Shown piece after piece: positions 7,851-16,608 of a stretch of 21,419 bases of DNA (within the stretch, counting starts at the first letter, position 1; the number at the start of each line of letters is the position of its first letter). The stretch spans positions 11,636 through 33,054 of the forward strand of contig DITN01000024.1 of NCBI GenBank assembly GCA_002422865.1, in the 5' to 3' direction. The notes below the pieces were generated by a model. That model was not told the origin of the DNA and searched no databases. It saw only the letters and a program-made list of their open reading frames with translations. The position numbers were made by a program, and so were the translations under genes. The stretch comes from Bacteroidetes bacterium UBA6183 (GTDB lineage: Bacteria > Bacteroidota > Bacteroidia > UKL13-3).

Positions 7851-9527
7851 ATGACCAACGAGCAAATTGCTGAAAAACTAAAATGGTATGCTGATTTAAG
7901 TGAACTGCATAATGGCAACCCGTTTAAAATAAAATCGTATGCTGCGGCTTCTTTTCGCATTGATAAATTATTGGAGCCACTTGTAGGAAAATCAATAGCC
8001 GAGCTCGAAAAAATAGATAACGTTGGTAAAAGTGTGGCTGCAAAAGTGTTTCAACTAACCACCACCGGCACTTTTGATGAGTTGAGTGAATTGGAACAAA
8101 AAACGCCTGTTGGTGTGCAGCAACTATTTGCCGTTAAAGGAATTGGCCCTAAAAAAATTGCCTACATCTGGAACAACCTAGGTATTGAAAGTCCGGGCGA
8201 GTTACTTTATGCCTGTAACGAAAACCGCTTGGCTCAAGCCAAAGGTTTTGGACAAAAAACACAAGACAGCGTAAAACAAAGCATTGAGTTTTTGTTTGCT
8301 AATGCACACAAGTTTCATTACGCTAAACTAGAACAATTGGCCAACGAATTGTTTGATGCATTAAACGAGTTTGATGGCATTACCAATTTAAGTTTAACAG
8401 GTGCCATTAGGCGCAAGTGTGAAGTGTTGGATGAAGTAGAATATTGTGCAGCTATTTTGGGCGATGAAAATGATTTTGCTTCCTACATCAGCGATAGATT
8501 TAATCCTGATGAATTGGCTGTAAACGGAACAGAAATTACTTTCCGATTTAACCAAACCATACCCATTAAAATATATTGTTGCAGTGATGATGAGTTTTAC
8601 AACACCTTGTTTGAAACCACAGCAAGTGCAGCTCACATGCAAAAACTAAAACAGCAACAACGTTTGCCAAATGTTGTGGAAGCAACATCAGAGGAAGATA
8701 TTTATGCATCGGTTGGGTTAAGTTACATTGAACCCGAAATGCGTGAAGGTTTTAATGAAGTAGCATTAGCACACACCAATACTTTACCTCAACTAATAGA
8801 GTTAAGCGATTTAAAAGGCATTTTACACAACCACAGCACCTACTCCGATGGATTAAATACCTTGGAAGAAATGGCTGTTTATGCCAAACAACTGGGCTAC
8901 GAATATTTGGGTATTTGCGACCACAGCAAGGCTGCGCAATATGCAGGTGGATTAACCGAAGTAGAAATAGAAAAACAACACCGCGAAATTGATGTATTAA
9001 ACCAAAAACTTGGTCCGTTTAAAATTTTTAAAGGCATAGAGTGCGATATTTTGGGTGATGGCAGTTTGGATTATGATGAGTCGGTTTGGAAAACATTTGA
9101 TTTTATAGTGGCCAGTGTGCACAGCAATTTAAAAATGACCGAAGAAAAAGCCATGAGCAGGTTGTTACGTGCTATTGAAAATCCTTACACAACTATACTT
9201 GGTCACCCAACAGGTAGGTTATTGTTGATGCGCGAAGGTTATCCGGTAGATCATAAAAAAATGATTGATGCATGTGCAGCAAATGGTGTGGTGATTGAAA
9301 TCAATGCACATCCTTACCGATTGGATTTAGATTGGCGACATATTGATTATGCCTTAAACAAAGGTGTTAAACTTAGCATTAACCCCGATGCGCATCATAC
9401 CGAAGGTTACCACGACATGCACTTTGGTGTATGTGTGGCACGTAAAGGCGGATTGAGCAGAGACATGTGTTTTAACGCATTGTCGTTATCCGAAATTGAT
9501 TCGTATTTTAGCCAGCGTAAACCATAG
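7851..9527 (+). CDS. polX: PolX-type PHP protein with a degenerate polymerase domain
   Basis: A 558-residue protein with the full bacterial PolX layout: N-terminal 8-kDa-like/helix-hairpin-helix region (about 1-150, with VGKSVAAKV and VKGIGPKKIAYIW), palm domain (about 155-310) and C-terminal PHP phosphoesterase (about 320-558). The PHP metal site looks complete: H326/H328 (HNHS), ICDHS, KGIECDIL, ASVHS, GHPTGR and NPDAHH. The palm does not: the canonical GSxRRG...DxD motif reads GAIRRKCEVLDEVEYC, with E195 and E197 in place of the two metal-binding aspartates, and the third aspartate (usually in a VDL strand) appears to be K240. DNA synthesis is therefore unlikely; the 3'-5' exonuclease/phosphoesterase activity may remain, suggesting a repair or end-processing role. 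The ATG at 7851 matches the family's N-terminus. A TATTTTTG sequence at 7839-7846 is too close to the start for a normal leader. Confidence 0.93.
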   Translation: MTNEQIAEKLKWYADLSELHNGNPFKIKSYAAASFRIDKLLEPLVGKSIAELEKIDNVGKSVAAKVFQLTTTGTFDELSELEQKTPVGVQQLFAVKGIGPKKIAYIWNNLGIESPGELLYACNENRLAQAKGFGQKTQDSVKQSIEFLFANAHKFHYAKLEQLANELFDALNEFDGITNLSLTGAIRRKCEVLDEVEYCAAILGDENDFASYISDRFNPDELAVNGTEITFRFNQTIPIKIYCCSDDEFYNTLFETTASAAHMQKLKQQQRLPNVVEATSEEDIYASVGLSYIEPEMREGFNEVALAHTNTLPQLIELSDLKGILHNHSTYSDGLNTLEEMAVYAKQLGYEYLGICDHSKAAQYAGGLTEVEIEKQHREIDVLNQKLGPFKIFKGIECDILGDGSLDYDESVWKTFDFIVASVHSNLKMTEEKAMSRLLRAIENPYTTILGHPTGRLLLMREGYPVDHKKMIDACAANGVVIEINAHPYRLDLDWRHIDYALNKGVKLSINPDAHHTEGYHDMHFGVCVARKGGLSRDMCFNALSLSEIDSYFSQRKP

Positions 9528-9848
9528 TGTGGTTATTGGTTGATTAGTTGACGAGTTATTGGTGTGTTTAAGCCTTCGGGTTGGTTTTTATTACAAAATA
9601 TTAGAGTTTTTTATGTCGGTGTATTACACGGAGAATTCACCACAGCGATAACAACGATAACACAGCGAAAGCAGCGACTAGAAACTTCTGTGCAATTTTG
9701 TGGCTTCTGTGAGCGGCAACTTTTCGTATTCTTCATGGTCCAAAAAAACATTACAATAATATTGCTGTGGTTAACACCACAATTTATTTCATTACAAAAT
9801 TTTGAATAACAACATGCGAATACGTAATTCGTAACAAGTAATCAGGCA
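9528..9848. other. Intergenic region with a CACAG/CTGTG-rich repeat-like segment
   Basis: A 321-bp spacer. An 81-codon open frame (9564-9809) looks non-coding. At 9627-9720 there is a segment with CACAGCG twice, CGATAACA twice, and CTTCTGTG twice; its CACAG and CTGTG halves are complementary. This resembles decayed interspersed repeats that read CACAGAG...CTCTGTG in other bacterial genomes, but I cannot confirm membership. A six-base-pair hairpin (TGTGGT/ACCACA, loop TAAC) lies at 9766-9781. Confidence 0.4.
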
Positions 9849-10829
9849 TTGACAAAAATTTTAATTTTACGTTTTAGTTCTATTGGTGATATTGTATTAA
9901 CCACTCCGGTAGTGCGCTGCCTTAAGCAACAATATCCCCAGGCCGAAATTCATTACTTAACCAAGCCCGCTTTTAAAAGCATATTAGCAAATAATCCATA
10001 TATATCCCAAGTACATGTGTTAGATAAACCTTTGCTAAAAAAAGTAATGGAGTTAAAACAATTAGGGTTTGATTACATCATAGATTTACACAATAACCTG
10101 CGTACACGCATTATAAAAAGTGCCATCGATGTTCCTGCATTTAGTTTTGACAAACTGAATACAGAAAAGGCACAACTGGTAAACTTTAAACAGAATACCT
10201 TACCACAAGTTCATATTGTTGATAGGTATTTAGATACTTTAAAAAGTTTTGGTGTAAGTAATGATGGCCAAGGATTAGATTATTTTATACCAGAGGATGT
10301 TAGCCTGAACGATGAAGTAAAACAACTTACATCAAAACCATACATTGCTGTTGCAATTGGTGCACAGCACAGCACCAAACGTTTACCCACCCAAAAACTG
10401 ATTGATTTGTGTAAAAACATCAATACCCATGTTATTTTATTAGGCGGCAAGGAAGATGAAACCACAGGCAATGAAATTGCCAAACAAAGTGGTTCGCACG
10501 TGGTTAATTTATCAGGTAAATTAAGTTTACATCAATCGGCTTTGGTTGTAAAGTTGGCACAAAAAGTAATTACCCACGATACGGGATTAATGCATATTGC
10601 TGCTGCATTTAAAAAGCCAATCATTTCTATTTGGGGAAATACAGTGCCTGAGTTTGGCATGATGCCTTATTATGGAAATTACAACATCAATCAACAATTG
10701 TTTGAAGTAAACAATCTGTCGTGTAGACCCTGTTCTAAAATAGGATTTAAGGCTTGTCCTAAAACACATTTTAATTGCATGCATTTGCAAGATGCAGTGG
10801 CCATAGCCGCAGCAGCAAATGGGCTATGA
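9849..10829 (+). CDS. Glycosyltransferase family 9 (heptosyltransferase-like)
   Basis: A 326-residue GT-B fold transferase of the ADP-heptose:LPS heptosyltransferase family, expected to add a sugar to lipopolysaccharide or another surface glycan at the inner face of the cytoplasmic membrane. Family marks are the N-terminal ILILRFSSIGDIVLTTPVVR block, a central AIGAQHSTKRLP segment at the start of the donor-binding half, the HDTGLMHIAAAFKKPIISIWG motif, and a late cysteine group (SCRPCSKIGFKACP...NCM) like that of WaaF-type enzymes. The start is TTG at 9849; no ATG lies nearby and the conserved motif begins at residue 3. The exact acceptor and sugar cannot be told. No other LPS core genes are adjacent; the gene is followed after 59 nt by a haemoglobin gene. 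Confidence 0.92.
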   Translation: MTKILILRFSSIGDIVLTTPVVRCLKQQYPQAEIHYLTKPAFKSILANNPYISQVHVLDKPLLKKVMELKQLGFDYIIDLHNNLRTRIIKSAIDVPAFSFDKLNTEKAQLVNFKQNTLPQVHIVDRYLDTLKSFGVSNDGQGLDYFIPEDVSLNDEVKQLTSKPYIAVAIGAQHSTKRLPTQKLIDLCKNINTHVILLGGKEDETTGNEIAKQSGSHVVNLSGKLSLHQSALVVKLAQKVITHDTGLMHIAAAFKKPIISIWGNTVPEFGMMPYYGNYNINQQLFEVNNLSCRPCSKIGFKACPKTHFNCMHLQDAVAIAAAANGL

Positions 10830-10888
10830 TTTGGGTCATATACAAATGCACAACAATACACTAACCTTGCATTGCTTTTAAAATCATT

Positions 10889-11269
10889 ATGGCCGATATA
10901 CTTACAACCCACGATATAAAAAAACTGGTAAATACGTTTTACGATAACATCAAAAAAGACGAATTACTTGCACCCATATTTGCATTACGCATCAGTGATG
11001 AACAGTGGCCCATTCATTTAGAAAAAATGTACCGCTTTTGGGGAAGCATTTTGTTATACACCCAAAACTACAATGGCAGTCCTTTTGATAAACACATAGG
11101 TTTACCCATTGATGGTACCCATTTTAAACAATGGATAAATTTGTTTTATAAAACCATTGACGAACTTTTTGAAGGAGAAGTGGCTAACACAGCCAAAGAA
11201 CGTGCGGCCAACATAGCCCGCATATTTGAGTTTAAACTTTCAACTTTAAAAAATATAGAAACGCAATAA
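10889..11269 (+). CDS. Group III truncated haemoglobin
   Basis: A 126-residue haem protein. By comparison with Campylobacter jejuni Ctb, the expected residues are present: B10 Tyr Y18 (TFYDNI), E7-region His H43 (WPIHLEKMYRFW), proximal His H69 (DKHIGLP) and G8 Trp W82 (FKQWINLF). The blocks YNGSP and RAANIARIFEF also fit. The family binds oxygen very tightly and is linked to nitric oxide or peroxide handling; the role here is inference. Length is normal for this compact globin. It starts at ATG 10889, 59 nt after the glycosyltransferase, and could be co-transcribed. It converges on the DUF1653 gene with a 39-nt gap and no clear terminator. Confidence 0.93.
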   Translation: MADILTTHDIKKLVNTFYDNIKKDELLAPIFALRISDEQWPIHLEKMYRFWGSILLYTQNYNGSPFDKHIGLPIDGTHFKQWINLFYKTIDELFEGEVANTAKERAANIARIFEFKLSTLKNIETQ

Positions 11270-11308
11270 AGGTTAGAACAATTAAAAAACGTCAGAACAT
11301 TAAGATCA

Positions 11309-11542
11309 TTAGACTCCTTCAATCACCTTCTCAAATCGCTTCAACGCTCTCCCATCAACCACAACAACTTCTTCAAACATAACCAATGGCCTTACCCAAA
11401 TAGCACCATAGCCAAAATCGGGGGTATCATACAAGGCTTTGTAAACAACCAACTCTTCTAAAGTTTCACTGTGGCGTGCAATGCCAATCACTTCATACAA
11501 ATTGCCCTTGTAATGTTTGTAAAGTCCGGTTTCAATGGCCAT
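11309..11542 (-). CDS. DUF1653 family protein
   Basis: A 77-residue soluble protein of the DUF1653 family: GLYKHYKGNLYEVIGIARHSETLEELVVYKALYD is the family core, followed by IWVRPLVMFEEVV. Such proteins are small, single-domain and of unknown function. Its start overlaps the stop of the upstream PBP gene by one base (TAATG), indicating translational coupling in the sprE-PBP unit. Nothing in the sequence ties it to cell-wall work beyond position. Confidence 0.9.
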   Translation of the reverse strand: MAIETGLYKHYKGNLYEVIGIARHSETLEELVVYKALYDTPDFGYGAIWVRPLVMFEEVVVVDGRALKRFEKVIEGV

Positions 11543-13746
11543 TATTCTTCAATTAATTCCAACTTTTTAGGGTCGTTGGTTTCGTAACTATCGCAATTAA
11601 TTTCTACGCTTAAAGGTTGTTTGGGTGCTTGCCAAACTTGCTGCACTTTAACCAATGAAGAATCACTTAAAGCCTTTTTCATATAAGTACCAAATATTGG
11701 CATAGCCATGGCACTACCACTACCCAAACTCATGCTTCTAAAATGTATGGCACGGTCTTCAAAACCTGTCCAAATACCTGTAGCTAAAGTTGGTGTAATA
11801 CCAATAAACCAACCATCGCTGTAGTTTTGAGTGGTACCTGTTTTACCACCCACTGCTCCCGGAACTTGGTATAAATATTTTACTTTAGCAGCAGTACCGT
11901 GTGCAGTTACACGCTCCAACATTTTTTCCATGATGTAGGCTGTTTGTTCGCTCATGGCTTCTACTTTACGTGGCACAACTTCACGCACTACATTTCCGTT
12001 TTTATCTTCAATACGTGTTAAATAAATGGGCTCAGTCCAAACACCTTTATTGGCGTAAGTACTAAACGCACCCACCATTTCATACACACTAATATCAGCA
12101 ACACCTAACGCTATGGAAGGGTAAGGCGGCAAATCACTTTGAATACCCATTTTACGCGCCAGCTCAATAACACTTTTTGGTGCCGTAGGGCCCAATTGTT
12201 TCATCACTTGCATTACAATATTGTTTACCGAAAATTGTAATCCGCGGAACAAAGTCATTTCAGGGTCGTTGTATTTGGTATCCGCATTATTGGGTGAGTA
12301 ATTTTCATAATCTTCAAACACCACACGTTGGTTAGGTGCCTTGTAACAAGGACTCCATCCATTGTCAATAGCCAGGGTATACACCAATGGTTTAAAGGTA
12401 GAACCCACCTGGCGTTTAGCTGCAACATTCACGTGATCATACTTGAAGTATTTATGGTTAATGCCACCAACCCACGCTTTAATAAAACCGGTTGTTGGGT
12501 CCATACTCATCAGTCCGGCCTGCATAAAATACTTGTAATATTTTATCGAGTCTAAAGGAGTCATGGTGGTATCCACTTCACCTCGCGTGTAACTGAATAC
12601 TTTCATTTTAACGGGCGTATTAAACGCCTTCTCAATTTGCGCTTCGGTTGCACCTGCAGCTTTCATGATGCGGTAACGATCGCTGCGTTTCATCCCAGCA
12701 GTAATCAACTCTTTGTATTGTCCCCAGGGTTCACGACCTTTCCAATGTTCGAAGAATTTGCCCTGCATTAACTTCACATGGGTGTTTACACTTTCTTCGG
12801 CCATGGCTTGCATTTTACTGTTAATGGTGGTGTAAATTTTCAAACCATCTTTATACAAGTTAAAACCATTTTCAGCGCACCAATCCAATAATTCCTGACG
12901 TAAATGTTCTCTAAAATATGGAGCCAATCCATCGTTATGGTCTTCTTCCTGATATTTTAACTCAATAGGTTTCGCTTTAAGGGTATCGTACGTTTCGTTG
13001 TTTATATAATCGTACTTACGCATTTGATTAAGTACTGTATTACGCCTAAACAACGCATTGGCCGGGTTACGCACCGGACTATATTTGGTTGGTGCTTTTA
13101 ACATACCTACCAACATAGCGGCCTCCACTTCGGTAAGTTTTAGTGGTGTAGTACCAAAGAAAGTTTTGGCAGCACTGCTTATACCAAATGAATTTCCACC
13201 AAACTCAACCGTATTAAAATACATGGTAATGATTTCTTCTTTGGTATAACGCTCTTCAATTCTTATGGCCGTAATCCATTCTTTAAGTTTGGTGGTTGCT
13301 TTGTTAAAAACGTTATCAAACTTTTTTCGCGGAAATAAGTTTTTGGCCAACTGCTGGGTAACTGTACTGGCACCACCACGTTTACCTAAAAACAAAACTG
13401 CACTTGTAAATCGCCTGAAATCAATACCCGAATGGTCATAAAACCTTACGTCTTCTGTAGCTATTAATGCATTTACCAGGTTAGGACTCAATTCATCAAA
13501 TGTTGTATTTGATCTGTTTTGAAGGTAATACTTACCCAACAGCACACCATCTTCGGCATATATTTCTGATGCCAAATAAGTTTTAGGATTCTCTAATTCT
13601 TCAAGAGGAGGCAACTCGCCAAACCAACCCCAACTTACCATAAATACAAACAAGGTAAAGGAGATGATGCCGGCAAACACCAGAATCCATAACCATTTAA
13701 AAAATCGCGAAAACGGATTGTTAAAAAAGTATTCGTTTAAACTCAC
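11542..13746 (-). CDS. Class A penicillin-binding protein (transglycosylase/transpeptidase)
   Basis: A bifunctional PBP1A-type peptidoglycan synthase of 734 residues. It has a short cytoplasmic N-terminus, one membrane anchor (about 16-38), a GT51 glycosyltransferase domain (about 60-240) with catalytic E98 (ATEDVRFYDHSG), GGASTVTQQLAKNLF and second Glu E156 (KLKEWITA), and a transpeptidase domain (about 400-680) with S449-TFK (SxxK), S506-V-N508 (SxN) and K635-T-G. All catalytic residues are intact. It polymerises and cross-links glycan strands in the periplasm. The start is GTG at 13744-13746, overlapping the sprE stop by four bases (GTGA), and its stop overlaps the next start (TAATG). The gene is thus the middle of a tightly coupled three-gene unit. 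The tail after about 690 is short, without an extra domain. Confidence 0.95.
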   Translation of the reverse strand: MSLNEYFFNNPFSRFFKWLWILVFAGIISFTLFVFMVSWGWFGELPPLEELENPKTYLASEIYAEDGVLLGKYYLQNRSNTTFDELSPNLVNALIATEDVRFYDHSGIDFRRFTSAVLFLGKRGGASTVTQQLAKNLFPRKKFDNVFNKATTKLKEWITAIRIEERYTKEEIITMYFNTVEFGGNSFGISSAAKTFFGTTPLKLTEVEAAMLVGMLKAPTKYSPVRNPANALFRRNTVLNQMRKYDYINNETYDTLKAKPIELKYQEEDHNDGLAPYFREHLRQELLDWCAENGFNLYKDGLKIYTTINSKMQAMAEESVNTHVKLMQGKFFEHWKGREPWGQYKELITAGMKRSDRYRIMKAAGATEAQIEKAFNTPVKMKVFSYTRGEVDTTMTPLDSIKYYKYFMQAGLMSMDPTTGFIKAWVGGINHKYFKYDHVNVAAKRQVGSTFKPLVYTLAIDNGWSPCYKAPNQRVVFEDYENYSPNNADTKYNDPEMTLFRGLQFSVNNIVMQVMKQLGPTAPKSVIELARKMGIQSDLPPYPSIALGVADISVYEMVGAFSTYANKGVWTEPIYLTRIEDKNGNVVREVVPRKVEAMSEQTAYIMEKMLERVTAHGTAAKVKYLYQVPGAVGGKTGTTQNYSDGWFIGITPTLATGIWTGFEDRAIHFRSMSLGSGSAMAMPIFGTYMKKALSDSSLVKVQQVWQAPKQPLSVEINCDSYETNDPKKLELIEE

Positions 13747-16490
13747 GGTTTTATTTGCTTTAATAAGGTTGGTAATTGTTCGCTAAAATAGGTATTGTAT
13801 GCTTCAATTTTTTTCTCTTTTAGCATTTTTTTAAAGGCATCAGTTGAAATCACAAATTGTAAATAGGTTACACCTGAGGTTACATTATTCTTGAAAAAAT
13901 CTACGGTACCAAAACCATCTAAATACTTAACTGCAGGATCTAATTTACTAAACTCACGCACATATAAAATTTGGTAGCCATCATTAGAAATTAAAGTGTT
14001 TGCACGTAAACTTTCCAATTGATGATACTCTTCATTGTAGTTAATTATTTTTTGCAACAAATCGTTCATATCATACTTCTCTGCTTTGGTTGCAAACACA
14101 TAATAGTGTGGTGCATCTGCGTCTAAAGCAAACTCCGGCTTGTTGGTTTCTTCTACTTTTGCTGTTGCCGATGTTGGGTTGTTTATCAAGTTTAAAATAT
14201 CTTGTGCACGTTCGGCCACATCTGTTTTAGGATAGGCTTTGGTAATCTCCATCAACTCTAATTTAAAAGCCCCGATAGAATCTGTTTTACCCACAGCTAA
14301 TGCATACACCAAATCAAATTTAGCTTGCATGGCATTACCACTGTATTTTTTATCAGCTTCCAATTTCGCTTGTTTTACCGCCAAGTAATTTCCGTCCAAA
14401 TACATCTGGTAAATACCTTCGTAGGTTTTCAAAATTTCTTTATTGGTTGAATTTTCAGAAGAAATCACTGTTTTGTTTTGAATAATCAGCGCATACTTAC
14501 TATCCGGATATTTATTGATTAATTCAGATTTTGCATTTTCGGCTTTGTCTGTTTGTTTGGTGTTGTTGTATAGTTTAAACAAACGATACAAAGCTTCCGG
14601 CTCGTAATTGCTTGCCGGAAAACGTTTATTTAACGTAGTAAAACTCGTGATGGCTTCTTTAGGGTCGTTTATTTTTTCTTCGTAAATATTACCCAAGTTG
14701 TAATAAGCCTCTCTAATTTTCTCATTCGATTTTTCTAATTCAACTGCTCCGTATGGTACATTTTTAACCCAAGCAGCACGTTCTTCCGACACACTTACTT
14801 TTTCATTGTCTTTCTTACCATCTTTAGTTTCATCCGGAGATTTTTTACCGTCTCCGTCTTTACTTAACAATGTGCTGTCTTTTGCCGGTGCCCCATCGCC
14901 TGAATTAGCATTTGGATCCTTCACTTTTTCTTTGGCCGCAATACGCCAAAAATCTTCGTTCTCTCTTCTTCCCCACTTGCGCACATTAAAAAATTCTTGT
15001 TCGCCTGTTGCTTTAATTGACGCGTTGTAAAAATACCACTGTCCTTGTTCTACTCCTAAAGTTGGCAATGCCGGACCACCACCAATGGGTTTATTTAATT
15101 CGGCTTGTTTTTCTATTTCCTTCTGCGCTATCGCATTTTTAGCATCTTGTTCAGCTTTTAGCTTAGCGGCAATAATCCAACTGTCTACTTTTTTCTCTAA
15201 CTCGGCTTTACTTAGTTTAGCCAAGCGTTGTAAACTGTCTTCTGTTTCAATGGTTAAAATATTACTGATTAACTCACTCAATACATTTTTTTTGTCTTGA
15301 ACCTTTTTGTAATCTTTATTGTCTGTTGGTATAACACTAGCCGCACTGTCGTAATAAGCCTGACCTAAACGATAATTAGGCATAGCCAAGTAAATATCAC
15401 CCAAAGCCAAATAACTTAGTGTTTTTTGTGTGGCATTTTTGGTGCTTTTGGCAATAGACAGTTGGTAATGTTTAATGGCATTAGGAATTTCGTTGGCCCT
15501 GTGTTCAACCTTTGCCAACTCAAAATAAACCTGATCATACAATCCTTCATTTTTATCATCCCTTAGCATACGTTTTAAATTACGCTTAACCTGATTAACC
15601 TCTTTTTTGTTGTTGGGATTATAGGTACGTGTAAGATTTAAATTTGCATTAAACTCAAAATCGTAAGGAGCCAATAACTTGGTTACTTTCACAAAGCATT
15701 GTTTGGCTTGCTGAATACTGTCTTGTAATAAATGTAATTGACCAAGAATATAACTGTAACGAATCTTTTCGCTTTTAACAGACGTATTGGCTAATGCCAC
15801 TTTTAACCTATCGGCTGCAAGGTTGTATTTTTCTTGTTTAAGGTAAATATCTGCAGCGGTAGCATAAATAAACACCTTTTGAGGTTTGGTTAACTTTTGA
15901 GTTTTAAGTATAAACTTTTCGGGAACTTTCTTTTTGCCTGCAAACTTTGTGGGATCAATCTCACTAATTAATAGTCCCATTACAGCTTCCGCTTCACCTT
16001 GTTTATTCAACCCATCATAACAACGGGCAATCCAAGCAGTGGTTATTTTTGTTAAATCGGTATTGGGGTATTTAGAGTTAATGTATTGAAACCCTTCCAA
16101 TGCAGCAAAAAAATCACGTTTATAAAATTGCGCCTTGGCCATAAGCAGGTAACTGTCATCGGTGTACCGGCCTACTGTATGCATTTGTATTGACTTAGAT
16201 GCTTTTTTAATCACTTCATCCATAGCAGAAGTCATGCCCTTGGCCGCACCTTCATCAGGTGTAATGTGTATGGGGAGAATTTTACTGAAATCGTTTTGAA
16301 CACCTTTTTCGTATCCTTCAACAACTTCAATAAACTTAATTTCACCATTAAAGTACACATTGTAGTGGCCGGTTAAAGTGTGCCACTTGCGGTTAAGCCA
16401 CCTGTCGCGCGTTGGATTACAAGCCATTACCAGCGTTAGTAACACCAATACCAACATGCTCCAACTAAAATATTTTATGCTATACTGCAA
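13743..16490 (-). CDS. sprE: SprE/PorW-type TPR lipoprotein of the type IX secretion system
   Basis: A 915-residue lipoprotein. The N-terminus is a lipoprotein signal (MLVLVLLTLVMAC, lipobox cysteine C24) followed by NPTRDRWLNRKWHTLTGHYN, the characteristic start of Flavobacterium SprE/Porphyromonas PorW proteins. TPR-like helical repeats fill about 95-430 and 600-790; between them is a charged low-complexity linker (about 530-590, Asp/Lys/Gly-rich). The C-terminal part (about 800-915, with YYVFATKAEKYDMNDLLQKI and FFKNNVTSGVTYLQFVI) is a further conserved family region. SprE/PorW is needed for type IX secretion and gliding. The start is taken as TTG at 16490; the first ATG (16457) would leave a signal peptide without a basic residue. 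A matching promoter lies upstream. The function is by family; whether this organism glides cannot be seen. Confidence 0.85.
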   Translation of the reverse strand: MQYSIKYFSWSMLVLVLLTLVMACNPTRDRWLNRKWHTLTGHYNVYFNGEIKFIEVVEGYEKGVQNDFSKILPIHITPDEGAAKGMTSAMDEVIKKASKSIQMHTVGRYTDDSYLLMAKAQFYKRDFFAALEGFQYINSKYPNTDLTKITTAWIARCYDGLNKQGEAEAVMGLLISEIDPTKFAGKKKVPEKFILKTQKLTKPQKVFIYATAADIYLKQEKYNLAADRLKVALANTSVKSEKIRYSYILGQLHLLQDSIQQAKQCFVKVTKLLAPYDFEFNANLNLTRTYNPNNKKEVNQVKRNLKRMLRDDKNEGLYDQVYFELAKVEHRANEIPNAIKHYQLSIAKSTKNATQKTLSYLALGDIYLAMPNYRLGQAYYDSAASVIPTDNKDYKKVQDKKNVLSELISNILTIETEDSLQRLAKLSKAELEKKVDSWIIAAKLKAEQDAKNAIAQKEIEKQAELNKPIGGGPALPTLGVEQGQWYFYNASIKATGEQEFFNVRKWGRRENEDFWRIAAKEKVKDPNANSGDGAPAKDSTLLSKDGDGKKSPDETKDGKKDNEKVSVSEERAAWVKNVPYGAVELEKSNEKIREAYYNLGNIYEEKINDPKEAITSFTTLNKRFPASNYEPEALYRLFKLYNNTKQTDKAENAKSELINKYPDSKYALIIQNKTVISSENSTNKEILKTYEGIYQMYLDGNYLAVKQAKLEADKKYSGNAMQAKFDLVYALAVGKTDSIGAFKLELMEITKAYPKTDVAERAQDILNLINNPTSATAKVEETNKPEFALDADAPHYYVFATKAEKYDMNDLLQKIINYNEEYHQLESLRANTLISNDGYQILYVREFSKLDPAVKYLDGFGTVDFFKNNVTSGVTYLQFVISTDAFKKMLKEKKIEAYNTYFSEQLPTLLKQIKP

Positions 16491-16520
16491 ACTCTTTAAA
16501 ATTGCTTTGTTTTGAATACT

Positions 16521-16528
16521 TAACTTTG
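16521..16528 (+). promoter_or_regulatory. Putative promoter for the short membrane protein gene
   Basis: TAACTTTG fits the -7 consensus TAnnTTTG, with TTG at 16502-16504 upstream (16-nt spacer, one short of the usual range). Transcription would start near 16535, about 75 nt before the 16609 start. It lies six bases from the opposing sprE -7 box. Confidence 0.4.
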
Positions 16529-16534
16529 AAAACG

Positions 16535-16563
16535 CAAAATTATTTTATTGGCTCATACTACAA
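16535..16563 (-). promoter_or_regulatory. Putative sprE promoter
   Basis: On the minus strand, TTG at 16561-16563 and TAATTTTG at 16535-16542 with an 18-nt spacer match the Bacteroidota TTG-N17-23-TAnnTTTG promoter. Transcription would start near 16528, giving a leader of about 38 nt to the TTG start at 16490, which supports that start over the later ATG. Confidence 0.55.
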
Positions 16564-16608
16564 AATAAACTTATAGGGCAGCGAGCAATAAAACAACATT
16601 CGCATATT

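Noticed and set aside
9564..9809. 81-codon open frame on the plus strand
   Set aside because: It covers the repeat-like CACAG/CTGTG segment, has unnatural composition and no neighbour or motif to support coding.
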